64,000 nucleotides of DNA from Paulownia fortunei (lineage: Eukaryota; Streptophyta; Magnoliopsida; Lamiales; Paulowniaceae). Below, piece by piece: positions 1-12,200 of the stretch. The stretch lies in NCBI GenBank assembly GCA_019321725.1, contig JAGSPU010000052.1:1612001-1676000 (forward strand). Direction: 5' to 3'. Each line of letters starts with the position of its first letter. Positions within the stretch are counted from its first letter, which is position 1. A model generated the notes under the pieces. That model saw only the letters and a program-made list of their open reading frames with translations. It was not told the DNA's origin and did no database searches. A program made the translations under genes and the position numbers.

Positions 1-99
1 ATGGATCATGTCCAAAAGGTTCGTTAAGTTATGTTCAAAGCATGTCGTAGGTTATAAATCAAAGTTTTTTCTTTTTAAGATGGACTATAATTTTTATGC

Positions 100-490
100 T
101 AAACTCGTAGAGGTTTAAAGTTAATTTCACGAGGCCCAATACGAATATCTCAATGCTCATGGGGCCATGAAGCTCTAAATGGGCTAACCACCATAACACA
201 AAGAATACCATCTCTCAATTTTTGGATATAAATACCCCAATTTTCTACTATTTAAGATACGCAATTTAATACAATAGTATTAGTTTTCTCTAAACTCTAT
301 ATTCACTTAAATGTCGAAAGGATAATGTACTGTCGAGCATACTATTAGGATCCTAATTATTTGTTCGTATAATAAATAGGAACTCACTTATTATTTACTT
401 CCTATCGAATAAGAAGATCACAGTGACACAACTCTAACACATTCGACGAGGTCCAAGATATGATAATCTTACCTTAACCACATCAGTTAT
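100..490 (+). mobile_element. Possible LTR-retrotransposon remnant
   Basis: A TATAAATA box at about 229-236 follows a segment with GGCCCAATA and GGGCTAACC. Some 100-250 bases later come phrases with the flavour of plant LTR R/U5 regions: CTCTATATTCACTTAAATGTCG, GTCGAGCATAC and CGACGAGGTCC, the last being a decayed form of motifs common near LTR ends. No partner LTR, primer-binding site or gag/pol reading frame is seen. The call rests on resemblance alone. Confidence 0.25.
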
Positions 491-2099
491 GTGGTGTAAT
501 TTTAATTTTTTTTTTTATTAATACATCAAAAAAATTAGTTTTATCTATCAAGTCATACTAGAATTTTCACTTCAAACTTGTTGATCGGGGAGAGTGAAAT
601 AAAAAATAAAAACAGAACTCAAAGCAGAGTAAACAAAGCCAGAACATGAGAGAAAACCAATTGAAAAAATCAAGACTTTGGATGAAGAAGGTTCAGACTA
701 CCATTGGTAACAACTACGATGCAACTCACTCGACAACGGTAAAAGGTATCTAAAGATCATCAAACTCAATATATATTATGTGTATGTCTTGTTATCTTTA
801 TACTCAGTCGATATGGCAATATTGTACCATACCTGATCGCCAGTATTTTTCAATTAAAGCCATGAAAAAGAAGCTGATAAATGAAATTAGATATACCAAG
901 CAGATGAAAGAATCAAAAATCTAAATTGAAGTACCTGATGAATTATATGAATGGATGCAACTTGAAGTTAAATGGAGAATTAATTTATTTTGAACAAGAA
1001 AAATATTAATAAGATTTGCTTGTAATTAATTTAAAGCTCTTGGTCGAGCCCATTTTTGTGGGTTATACACTAGGCTAATCATGAAATTTAAAAAATTGTT
1101 TAAACAGTTCATACACTATACCAAATTATTTTTGTCAAATTACTATGTAAACTGTATTTAAAAAATTCAATCAAAATTGAACCAGAACCACCTTATATGG
1201 TTTGATCGTGATTTGGGGTTTGTATAAACTAAGCCGCACTGCATATGTATATATGTATATATGAATATTTAAATTTATTAGTATTTAAATTTAAATTTAG
1301 TTTTAATAGTTAACTCTTAATTTGTTGTCTATTAAGTTTAATTTGATAATTAATTCTTATTGTGTTCATCAATTTTTCTCTAACACAATTTGATTGCTTT
1401 TCATTCATTTCAAGCTTTGAGTCAAGGAGCATATTTATTTAATTTTAATTTAAAAAGTGTAACTTTTTCTGAATCTTTAAAATTGTCAACATATATAATT
1501 TTCCCAACCTATTTTTTTGTCTATTTTTCAAATTTTCTCTTTTTTCTTGTAGTTTCGTACATACGGATGAGTCAATTTTTCCTTTCAAGAATTATAATAT
1601 AAAAAAAAAATAATTAAAAAATAATATAATAATATATTAAAGATAAATTGTGTCACCATAAATCATATAAAACAAACAAAGTATCAAACAACTACCTCTT
1701 TACTACCAAACGCTTCACTTCACTTCACTTTTTGGTGAAAAGAAAGGGTACAATTATGCTTCCTTCAATCATTTTATATGATATAAAACTTTCTGATTGT
1801 TTGATAAATGTTGTAAACATGTTAATATATATTATTAAAACTATTTATATTACTTATATAATTATTTATAATTTCTATATATTATAAATAATACATCTAT
1901 AAACATTATTAAAGGTGATCATTTAGAAAGTGATTCGTTTTGTTTGTATTCATACGAAAAGCTGACATAGGTGTTATGGGTATAATTTTGTTCATTTTGT
2001 TAACATAATAGATCTAGGAATTTGCTCATCTTCCATAAAGGAGCCGAATGAAATCAAAATTTCATATTTTATTTTGAATTAGAATTAGAAACACTGAAT

Positions 2100-2172
2100 C
2101 GACGTTGACTATAACTCCTAACCTTCCAAGCTAACAATGCAGGTTCGATTCCCCGCTTATTTTCTTTTTTTT
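2100..2172 (+). repeat. tRNA-like or SINE-like fragment
   Basis: The segment contains GGTTCGATTCCCC at about 2142-2154, a good pol III B box/T-arm match. A T-rich stretch that could terminate pol III follows at about 2159-2172. No complete cloverleaf can be folded upstream, so this is at best a decayed tRNA or the head of a tRNA-derived SINE. Confidence 0.3.
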
Positions 2173-4601
2173 CTAAATATTCTATTAAAATTCTATTCTA
2201 GAATGTAGATAATAACATATTATGATTACAATTAGTGAATCATTAAATATACAATCCGATATTTTTATTTTCAATTCAAACAATACTCATAATATTTTAC
2301 AATATATTATTGATATTTATATTACTAATATTATATATAAATTACACCATCATTAATATAAATATTAATAATATATTAATAAATATAATTATATGTTTTT
2401 ACAAAATATATATAAATATGTAAATAAACAAATATTTATATCATTTATATAAATATATTACTTATAATATAAACATAAATATATATTATTATTTATGATA
2501 TAATATTAATATTAATTCCTACTTATAAATGAGTGGCATTTACATCCATTCATAATTTATTATTGTGTGTACATACCCGACCAAAAATTTAGATATTGGG
2601 CCAAAAAAAATTCATAGACCATACCATTTTAAAGCAAATAAAAAATTATGTGAAAAAACTCATCATTACAGACCATATCCTACCTAGCAAACAGGACCCA
2701 AAAAAAAAAACAAAACAATTATTCTTGATGTGACTATTGTCAGAAGTAAATAAAATGTTCCAATTATTAATAGTAGCAATGTCTGATTCTGAGATAGAGC
2801 GGTTCAATAACAGTTAGAGCTTGCGTATTTCAATTGTACCTAATGTATACTAGATTGTGCTCTAAGATTTCATTATTCGTTCAATTATATATATATATAT
2901 AAGCAAAATAAGAGTTAAAGTTTATGTTTAGACTTTAAAAATTATTTTTTATATATGTCTCATAATTATTTCATCAATATTTCGTACCATTATTATATGA
3001 AAACAATTTTTTATAAATTATATGCAAAATTTATAAGAGTAAAACAGTGCTGAGAAGTCATCACAATGGCCAAAATCATATATAGTGTATACAAATTATA
3101 GAAACTACAATAAAATTAAAAAAAAATGTAGGGTTGAAAATGTTTAAAATTAATTTAAAAATTAGTTCAATCAACTTTTTGCCCAATGACCAACTTTATT
3201 TATTTATTTCAATGCATTTATTTATACTTATATTTTTTAAATTGTTGAATTTTAATATATTATATATATATTATGGTCTCTATATATTGAAATTGGCAAT
3301 GCTTTAATTACATTAAAGAGCATAAAGTCTTGGTCAATTTTTTCATCTTAATTTAAGAAATCAAATCTTAGCCAATTTTGCAAGTGGCCAAATTGGGAAG
3401 TATTTCAAATCAAATTTGCAACTCATCTTTATTAAGAAATGTTTGGTAAGGCAAGAAGTCAACACGAATTCTGCCAATTTTGCAGTGGGCCACGTGGGTT
3501 TTGATGGGCGCACGCAGACGCGTAGCCGACGATTAAGGGTCTAAGTTATTTAGTCAAATTTGCATGTTTAACCCTTGACATACTCCAAATTACAACTTCA
3601 CTTCTTCTTTGAACAACTCCACTAATTTATTTCTTTTAACTCTAGGGCCAAGCATGAAATTTGAAAATTGTTTGAATTGTTATATCGCATTATCTTTATT
3701 AATTAATTACATAAATTGCGATTCAATAATTCTATCAAATCAGCATCACACATCACACAATCAGTTGGTGAGAAATAAAATTCAAACAAATCTCGACCTT
3801 TAATGTATAAGTATCATATTAAATTTTATTGAAGCCGGTAGAAGTTAGCAAAATATTAAATGCTTCAATTTTTTTGTCTATTCTTAGTTCCTACTTTTAA
3901 GTATTTATTAATTTTATTTTTGATTATTTCTTCATCTCTCATAATTAGATGTACTAAGCTCTTCTATAAATTTAGATTAATTTGAAGAAAGGAGAATGTT
4001 TATTGGATTTGTATTTCTATAAAATATTTTCTTTATAGTTTATATTTTTTATTTTTGCTTATGTTAAAAATTTTATTTCTCTTATAGATTATTTGAATAC
4101 AAGGATGCACTTCAATTCAACATTCAATTACATTATAAAAAACTTAGTAGGCTATTTGACTATGTTGTTATGTTTAAGTCCCAATAAGGTTATGTAATTA
4201 ATTTAGTCTTAATTATTATTTTATCAACTTTTCTTTTTTAATGCAATTCTCTAGTAGCTATTGTAATTATGAAAATTCAATATTTGTAGGCACTGTACAG
4301 AGAGCAAATACGAATAAGCAACTGATCTTCTAATCATAGGGTGGGCTATTATTTTGAAAAAAGAGTTTTTTGTTTTTTTGCTTTTACTTGATCATTTTTT
4401 TTCTTGTTCGTTAAAACCGTCATATCACACAAAACCATCTAAAATTGCACATTTGGCGTTAATTAATAAAATTATAATTTAAAATTAATATTTAATAAAA
4501 TCACATATGATAATTAGATTGAAATTAATAAAAAGAACTGCAAAACTTAACCATAATCACCCATAATTAACTATAGTGTATGTTGGTAGATATGGATAAG
4601 A

Positions 4602-5253
4602 ACAAACGCAAATGACACTTCACTCTCCTAAACTTTACAATTTTTGTATTTTACCTCTAAAAATAAAAATTTAAATATTTTGTTCCTTCAAATTTAATTA
4701 TTTTAGTATTTTACCCTAAAAGTAAACTTCAAATACTTTGTCTGTTCACTTATATTTATTGTAGTATTTTATCCCTCAATATATATTTATTATAGTATTT
4801 TATTCCTCAATATTATTTTCAAATCAAATTTTCCTTTTGTAGTTGTTGCCACTCATTTTTTTCAGTCTTTTCACTAAAAAGCGAATAAAAAAGGCATTGT
4901 AATTTTATTTATTATTATCAAAATTGAAAACACAATAAAATATGATGTTTTTGTTCAAATAGCGTCGATCATAATATTAAAAATATTTTAGATGCCATTA
5001 CTTGTTATATTTTTATCACTGGCAATGACATATTTATTATTACATTTTTCAATAAAAAAAAATGAGGGATGGTGGCCAATGAAAAATATTTTTATAAAAA
5101 TTTGATTTGAAAATAATATTTGAGAATAAAATCCTATAATAAATATAAATTGAGTAGAAAAATATTTAGAATTTACTTTTGAAAGATAAAATATGAAAAT
5201 GAGGTAAAGTGCTAAAATTGTTAAATTTAGGGGAGTGAAGTGATATTTGTCCC
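4602..5253. mobile_element. Foldback/long-TIR MITE-like element
   Basis: Two diverged arms are inverted copies of each other. The left arm, about 4602-4863, begins with a stretch containing CACTTCACTCTCCTAAACTT. The right arm, about 5058-5253, read on the minus strand begins GGGACAAATATCACTTCACT and continues through matching text: CTAAATTTAAC, AAAAGTAAA, TTATATTTATTATAG and TTTTCAAATCAAATTTT. The left arm contains an extra internal copy of the TATTTATTATAGTATTTTAT phrase. The spacer of about 190 bases has no coding potential. Long arms and an empty centre fit a Mutator-like or foldback non-autonomous element; no clear target-site duplication was found. Confidence 0.6.
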
Positions 5254-5920
5254 AAGACTAATGAGAATTCACTTCACATAATTAATTTCTATGTATTATT
5301 ATATGTTTCAAGAGATAGACAGCATTGAAATTTTATTGCAAAATAAAAGGAAGATAAGATTTATCAGTTTATTAAATTGAAAATTGCCTTGGTAACAGGG
5401 TTAAATATTTTAATAAATAGGTTGTAGATAGTTACGACTCTTAGAAAATTAGACAACTTGTTAGAATTTAACCATCAACTTAAAGAAATAAAATGTGATT
5501 CTTCCACATTAAAACAAAATAAAACTGTACTTTAAGGAAATAATCTCTCTGCCTAAATATATTACCTTTTTTTTTTTTTTTTTGAAGATATCAAAAATAA
5601 GAGTCGTAAGACTCAAATGTTAAACTATAATATTTTTTTTCAAACCTATCATTTCAAATAAAATAATGGTGTAATACTTCTAATTTTCAATTACTATTTA
5701 AGAAAAATAATTTAAAAATGTATAAAATTATTACTTTAATTTCATTTAAAAAATCATATTAAAAAATCTAAATAAAGCAAGTTAAAAGGAAATATGGAGC
5801 ACTAGTATTTTTCTTTTTTTCTTTTTTTAAATACAGAAAGAAAATCAAAAGAATATCTAAAGAGTGGCAAAATTCGTAATATCCCCCGAATCCCAGACCC
5901 AAATTCCTAACCCCCACCAC
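5254..5920. other. AT-rich upstream region of the EF-hand gene
   Basis: No gene is seen. The region contains a T17 run near 5568-5584 and AT-rich filler, and probably includes the distal promoter of the EF-hand gene that starts at 5979. Confidence 0.5.
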
Positions 5921-5927
5921 TATAAAT
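5921..5927 (+). promoter_or_regulatory. TATA box of the EF-hand gene
   Basis: TATAAAT lies in a C/A-rich context 52 bases before the chosen ATG at 5979. If used, transcription would start near 5950 and leave a very short leader. Confidence 0.5.
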
Positions 5928-5978
5928 GACACTATTTCCATGTTCAGAGCAATCCTTCCGCTCTTTCCAGATTACATC

Positions 5979-8698
5979 ATGTCAAACTACCCCACAACCC
6001 CTCAGGCTATCCGTACGGCGCGCCACCGCCTTCCCAATCCTATCCCTCCGGCCCCTATGGCGGTCCGCCACCTCCCAACCAACCCTCACCCTACGCCCCC
6101 GTGGCCTCCCGTACTCGGCCCCCTCAGCTCCCCCCGGCGCGCCGCATCAGCCTTATGGCGGCTACCCCACGCCGCAGCCATCAGCTCCTTACGGAAGCCC
6201 CTTCGCCTCGCTTGTGCCCTCGGCTTTTCCACCTGGTACCGATCCGAACGTGATAGCGTGCTTTCAGGTGGCTGATCAGGATGGAAGTGGCTTTATTGAT
6301 GATAAGGAGCTTCAGCGTGCGCTATCGTCGTATAATCAGAGCTTCGGACTGAGGACTGTTCATCTGCTTATGTATCTTTTCACCAACAGTAATACAAGAA
6401 AGATCGGTATGAGTTCATACAATTATACTCTCTTTTGGTCTATTTTGGGTGTTGTATGCGAACAGAAATTCTAAACCCACACAAGTTTGTGCTATCCGAA
6501 TCAATCACGGGCGGGTGAAAATGGGAATGATAATTCTGTGTTTAATTTTTTTATTTTGGTTAATTTTATACGCAACTTCTTTGTATTTCGGAAGCATCTT
6601 TATGGCTTTAATTTCACACTGTTAGTGTAGCAAAGTTAACCACTTAACCTGAGCAGTCACCAGTATCTGCGTAATCATTATTCATAAAGTCCACTTAGCT
6701 GTTGTTTAAAAGAGGATTACAATTAAAAAACTGAATGTACTCCAAAATCATGCAGTTGTGGTTACTTGCTGTTAGGAAATTGGAATATTTTGTACCAAAG
6801 AAATGGAATGTCTGATTGGAGTTGAGTGATAACAATTTCAGAAGTTTGGGGGTTTTGGCTTTTAAATCGTACTGTGGGGGGTGATAGTTGAGCTTGGTGG
6901 TAGTTTTAATGATTTCTACCTACTACCTAGTAACTTGCAAGAGTTGCAGATCATATTAAGGGAAAAAAAAAAAAAAGTCATGCTATTTACTTTTCTGGAT
7001 TTTCTTATCGAAATGACCCCACAGTGTACCTTCTCTTTGGAAGGAGGGGTCGTTCTAAAGTAGACCCGGTCCCAGACCCCTTCTTATCCTTGGATCATAG
7101 GGTAGGCAAGGACTTTTGCCACCTACTCCTCTTGATGCAAGGGTCCTGGGTGGACCACGTGCCTAGTCCATCCAATAATTTCACTGAAGGGAAAAACACT
7201 AGACTTGGTCATCTATGCGTCACAACGAAAGATATTACAATAACTTTTGCAAGTGACAGAGACCATAGACTAGAAAAGCACGACTTTGTAATGCTATGAT
7301 GTAATAAAGTTGTATGATTGTCAAAATTCTAACTGCTTTCAGACCTTCCTCGATTAACTTTAACGTGGGATGGGAAAAGCTACTAATATTCTTTTGTTTT
7401 TGGTTGAAAGAAGTGTAGATAGTTCCACGAAGACCTTGTAAAGTTACAATGTTACTCATGTGATTTATGTGGCAGTAGCAAGAGAATTGATAATAGAAAA
7501 CTCTCACAAAGAGGTGAATTTTGACCTGATGTTTTAGGTTAACAAACAGTCAAGAAGTGAATTTCATAGTGAAAACAATATAGCTACAGCTATGGATGAT
7601 GATGATGATATGATGAAGTAATGTGGAAAAGAGTAAGAGTTGCACCATAATATTATCCTATTAAATTTTTTATCTGGAATACGCCTTTAAAGCAAAGTTT
7701 GATGGTCTATCACTTGATAATTAGCAAGGGTGCCTACAGTTTGCAGAATGTGAGTCCATTTATTTAGATTAGTTAGTTCATGTTGACTTCAGCGATGAAT
7801 TGTGGAGAGATTCTCCTTTTTCTGCTTTACCATTTCTCTGTCTATTTCTTTTTCTTTAACATTTTGTGATAATATAATTGTATTTTTGTCAAAAAATAAA
7901 GGGAAGAAAAATAGAATTGAATGTATGTAAACTTAAATAAAACACCTTATAACCAGTCCTTTCATAGATTGAGATCATGTTGTTGATTTGCTTTAATATC
8001 TTGAAACAGGTCCAAAGGAATTTACTCAAGTCTTTTACAGTCTTCAGAACTGGAGGGTCAGTTATAACTCTATTTTTAGCACTTTTACTTCAATTCAGAT
8101 GTCTATATTGACATGTTCTTCTTTTGCATCCGATCTGATTAATTTTTTTTATCATCAAGACAATATTTGAGAGATTTGATAGGGACAGAAGTGGCAAGAT
8201 TGATGCTTCAGAATTGAGAGAGGCTCTCTTTAGTCTTGGATTTTCAGTATCACCTGGGGTTTTGGATTTACTGGTTTCCAAGTTTGATAAAAGCGGTGGA
8301 AAAAACAAGGCCATTGAATATGACAATTTCATAGAGTATGTTCCCTAGTGATGACTGTTTTTCATTCATTTTATTCCCTTTTCTCCATATTAAGTATTTC
8401 AATTTTACTAATCTCTATTCATTCTTATATTTTCCTTGGCCAGGTGCTGTCTCACTGTTAAGGTAGGCCATTCATAATGTTTTCTTTTCCCTTTTTATTG
8501 CTGAAATTTTGGTTGTGAGCTATAGTTGGCTTAATCTTGCTCCAAGTGAACTTTCAAGTGAATACATTCCTGACAATGGATGTGTTTGTGCAGGGATTGA
8601 CTGAAAAATTCAAAGAGAAGGATACCTCATTGTCTGGCTCGGCAACTTTCAATTATGAATCCTTCATGTTAACTGTTTTGCCTTTTCTCATTGCATAG
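5979..8698 (+). CDS. Penta-EF-hand calcium-binding protein, CML48/49/50 type
   Basis: Five exons: 5979-6406, 8010-8056, 8160-8335, 8444-8462 (only 19 bases) and 8594-8698; about 258 residues once the frame is restored. Exon 1 encodes a Pro/Gly/Tyr-rich head (YGAPPP, PYGGPPPP, QPYGGYPTPQP), then a first EF-hand loop DQDGSGFIDDKE. Exon 3 carries the loop DRDRSGKIDASE and the motif FDKSGGKNKAIEYDNF. The protein ends FMLTVLPFLIA. This head plus penta-EF-hand layout is that of plant CML48-50, relatives of ALG-2/PDCD6, which bind calcium and often associate with membranes. Oddity: exon 1 changes frame twice. One G seems missing at 6005-6006 and one C at 6108-6110, with family-like text in all three frames in turn. 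The ATG at 5979 gives MSNYP, typical of the family. The specific ligand or partner is unknown. Confidence 0.88.
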
Positions 8699-8910
8699 GA
8701 CAATGCTATCTTGTTATTGTAATTTCTTGGTTGCTCTCTTTCTTGCACTAATTTGCTGCTCTCTTTCGGGATCTTCCAACTTAGGTGTCCTTCATTTTCT
8801 CTGTTTTGCCTTTCCTCATGGCACAGTACAATGTAGCTGATTCTCTTATTGTAATCTTCGGCTGCTGCTTTTGCACTGTAATTTGCTGCTGTCTTTGCGG
8901 GTTTATCAAT
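8659..8910 (+). repeat. 128-bp imperfect tandem duplication of the last codons and 3' flank
   Basis: The segment from about 8659 covers the last codons and stop of the EF-hand gene. It recurs from about 8787: CTGTTTTGCCTTTTCTCATTGCATAGGACAATG against CTGTTTTGCCTTTCCTCATGGCACAGTACAATG, then TTATTGTAAT and TTTGCTGCT phrases in the same order. The second copy lies in the 3' UTR or just beyond. Confidence 0.8.
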
Positions 8911-9295
8911 GATGCTTCTCTCTTTTACATTATTCAACCATATAACTAGCCTACAATTGCACCGGACTTGGTTTTATGGCATGCTTGTGGTTTAAGATGC
9001 CTTTCGAGCAAAAACCAGGATGCCAGTGATGGCGATATGCAGTCTTTCTTGGTGACTGATTCTTTTTCTCATCCTTTTTGGGTCTTTAAACTTATTCAAT
9101 AGGAAAGATATAAATTAACTGTACCATTACTGGTTCAAAATATACATATTGTAAAGCACAAGGGATGCTGAACTGTGTTATTATGAAGCCCATGAAGTCG
9201 CACAACAGCACAATAACAAGTCATTCACAAAATAGTAGCAAAATCATAATCGTTGCTTCGCTTTCCTTCAGTACATGTACTCTGTAGCTGAACTT

Positions 9296-12200
9296 TTACT
9301 GATTCCCGGGGCGATACATGTACACGTCTATTTCATCCGAGTGCTGAGTTGGCCTAGCATTGTCCTCAAATCCCTACAGTGGAATAAATCGACAGGGGAT
9401 GAGGAGTTTGTGAAAGCTTATCGCAGAAAAAACTGAAGAAAACATTGAAGAGATGAAAGTCTGACCCTTAATATTTTGTTATTCAGGCAAGTTTATAAGT
9501 AGTGATCACAAATTATTATTTGTCTTAGGATTATGAAGTTATGCATATGGAATCTCGTCCAAACCATATTACAATACTGAGTAAACCGAAAACAGACCGT
9601 ATTAGGCTAACTAAACATAGTTTTGTTAAACATGTGTGCAGCTAAATGGTTCCAAATATGTGATATCTAAGGAATCATAGAACTCATGTGGTCGATGATT
9701 TTTAATTTTCTTTTTTATTGTCAATTCTGAAGAAAATAAAAGCTGTTATGGGACGTTTTAACAGTAAATCCTCGAAAAGTTTGACGTACAATATCTTTAA
9801 TTGTGTAATGCACTTACATCATGAACAGCATTCCTTAGTGCTCTTATTTGCTCCCTTGAAACTGTCCTTACCTACAAAAGAAGGTAACTTTCAGAAGTCT
9901 TAAGAACATCAGCGCTGGAAACTTTTAAAAGCCTCCAACTGCAAACAGAAAAGGTTTAAGGCGAAGTTGCTAAGTCCTTATGAACCCACAAACAACTCCA
10001 ACCTATACGATGGTGGGATAGTATGCTACAAAGAATATCTGAGACCATGTCTTTACACTCACCTTCTTTAGTATTGTCCAGATAATATCTTCGGTGCATG
10101 GGGAACTGTGAGAGAACCGATATATCTAAAATACTTTCTGCTTCCAAACTTGATATCCCATGGATCAACGACCCCAAATTCGTTCCTTCATGGTTAACTG
10201 TTTTGATGTTCTGCACAAGCTGTGGGAGAGCAACAATCTAAACCGTTTAGTACAGTATGTGGATTTATAGAGTGCAAGGAGATCAAACATGAAGATTTTA
10301 GAATCATTTGCTTAAACAAATGTAAAGACCACGTCAGAAAACTGACAACATAGATTCAACTCTAGACATGTTTGAGAATTGAAAAGATACACCATGCAAA
10401 TCTGTATAGTTTATGGAAGCAAAGAATACAGTGTCAGGGAACTTAAATTTTTATGGACAATAATAACACCAGATTTTTTCATGTCTTCAGACTTCTTTTA
10501 ACCAACTCAAGATATTAACAATTAAGTTGCTAGCCATAAACCAGACCACTCACCTTTGCAAGGAATGGATCCGGACGTCCCAATTTGTACATGATGCCAA
10601 CTACAGAAATCTGTCCAAGGGAGTTGTTATGAACCATATGAATCTCCATCTTGAATCTGCAAAGAGAGTCTTAAGTGAGCTTTCATTAAAAAGCAACCCT
10701 TTATTCCGATGAAAAAAGTTGTTTCTTACATATATAGTGGATGAAACAATATACATATTGGAGAGTAATTAGTGTATAAACTACTAATAGTGATGAAATA
10801 AGTATGGATATGAACCTTTTCCATCCACAGTGTGTTCGGCAGGAGTATGCCAATGGCATTGTAGTAATTTGTATTCGGTGCCATTTATTACAACACCTCC
10901 TGCATCTCCTTCCCATACCACCTGATAAAAAGCCTCAAAAAGTATAGCTTAAGTTCATATAATAACCTTTGCATGTTTGTAGAGCTAGATGAATTCAGCT
11001 GTTAATGAACAATTTCATGATCCTCTCATGTAACAGCTGTTCATGTCCATCATTCTTTAATATGTTTTACTAGCAAAAACAAGATGTAACTTGGACTATG
11101 AAACTACTATGGCACAACACGAACATGAAGAAGAGGAGACCATTCTTTTGCAACAAATGAATGTATGGGAGGTTTGTTCATAGATTGACTCCTTTGCACC
11201 CATAAATGTTTGCTATAGCCCATAGTTTCACTTTGAACAAAAGCTAAAACAAAATGGTCATCAGTTATTACATGAAACACATCGATGAATTCTAATTATA
11301 ATTACAAGGAGGCTGGCAGCTGAAAGTGAATTAACATTCTTAGAAAGAAACACAAGGGGAGAGAATGAAATGAGATGGCGTACCGTGATATCATGGCCCC
11401 TGTTTCTGATTATAGCTGGAGCTGGTTTGTAGGTTCTTTTCAAATCCCCCAGTGCAGACAAGACGACTACTCTGTCATCAATAAGATCAATTGGAGATTG
11501 AAGTCTTCCATTTCCACAGGCTTTCCATTTTGGATTGAGGTTTGCCCAATTCTCTGGTCCTTTTTCAGTTTGTCCACCATAGGTAAATGTAGATTCATCC
11601 TCTGTTATTGTACCACATCAGTGAGGTCTGAAAATTCTAGAATTTAATTTTTTTTTTCTTTTCTTTCTTTTTTTGGGTTAAGAATAGGAAAAATTAAACT
11701 AAATATAGCACACGACAGAAATAGTAATGGTCAGAATATGTCAACATCCGTATTAGAAAGACATTATCAGAAGAATAATATGTTCCAAGATAATCAGTAG
11801 GAAAATATAATGTCCTTTATCAAAATCCATGTGGTTCGATTTATTCAAGTAAATCCACATTTAACATTATGTTTCTAGGTAAAGTAATTCCTTAAACCAC
11901 TCATAGTTTCATCTCTTACTACTGTGCACAATAGGCCTTAGTAAACAAGAATTTATTTTCTAAGCTGTTATAAACAAAATGTAAATGTATTAAACACAGG
12001 CTTTATTCTCCAGAAATCAAATCAAGAGAAGATATTCTAATCAATGTTTTCGTAATTGGACGGTGATCAAATCGATCTTGTTAAAATTAGCAGTTCAACC
12101 GGTCGGACCGGTTCAACCGGTGGTCGAACCGATTTAATGAAAATTAATTATATTTTTTTATTTTTTTTATATAAAATGATAATATAATAGATTAATTGTT

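Larger units (their letters stand above)
1..4601. other. Gene-free AT-rich stretch
   Basis: No protein-like exon chain is visible on either strand; the short open frames are low-complexity AT translations. The stretch holds a possible LTR remnant (about 100-490), a tRNA-like scrap (about 2100-2170), very AT-rich sequence at 2200-2520, and a small GC-richer island at 3485-3535. That island has a CACGTG core and a GCCGAC motif, but no gene follows it closely. Confidence 0.6.

Noticed and set aside
1390..1887. Two AT-rich open frames near the left edge
   Set aside because: Low-complexity Phe/Ile/Leu/Tyr-rich translations without splice or family support.
5940..6275. 111-codon frame as an independent gene at the EF-hand start
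   Set aside because: It contains the real ATG of the EF-hand gene but leaves the family frame after ten codons because of the missing base; the rest is an out-of-frame shadow.
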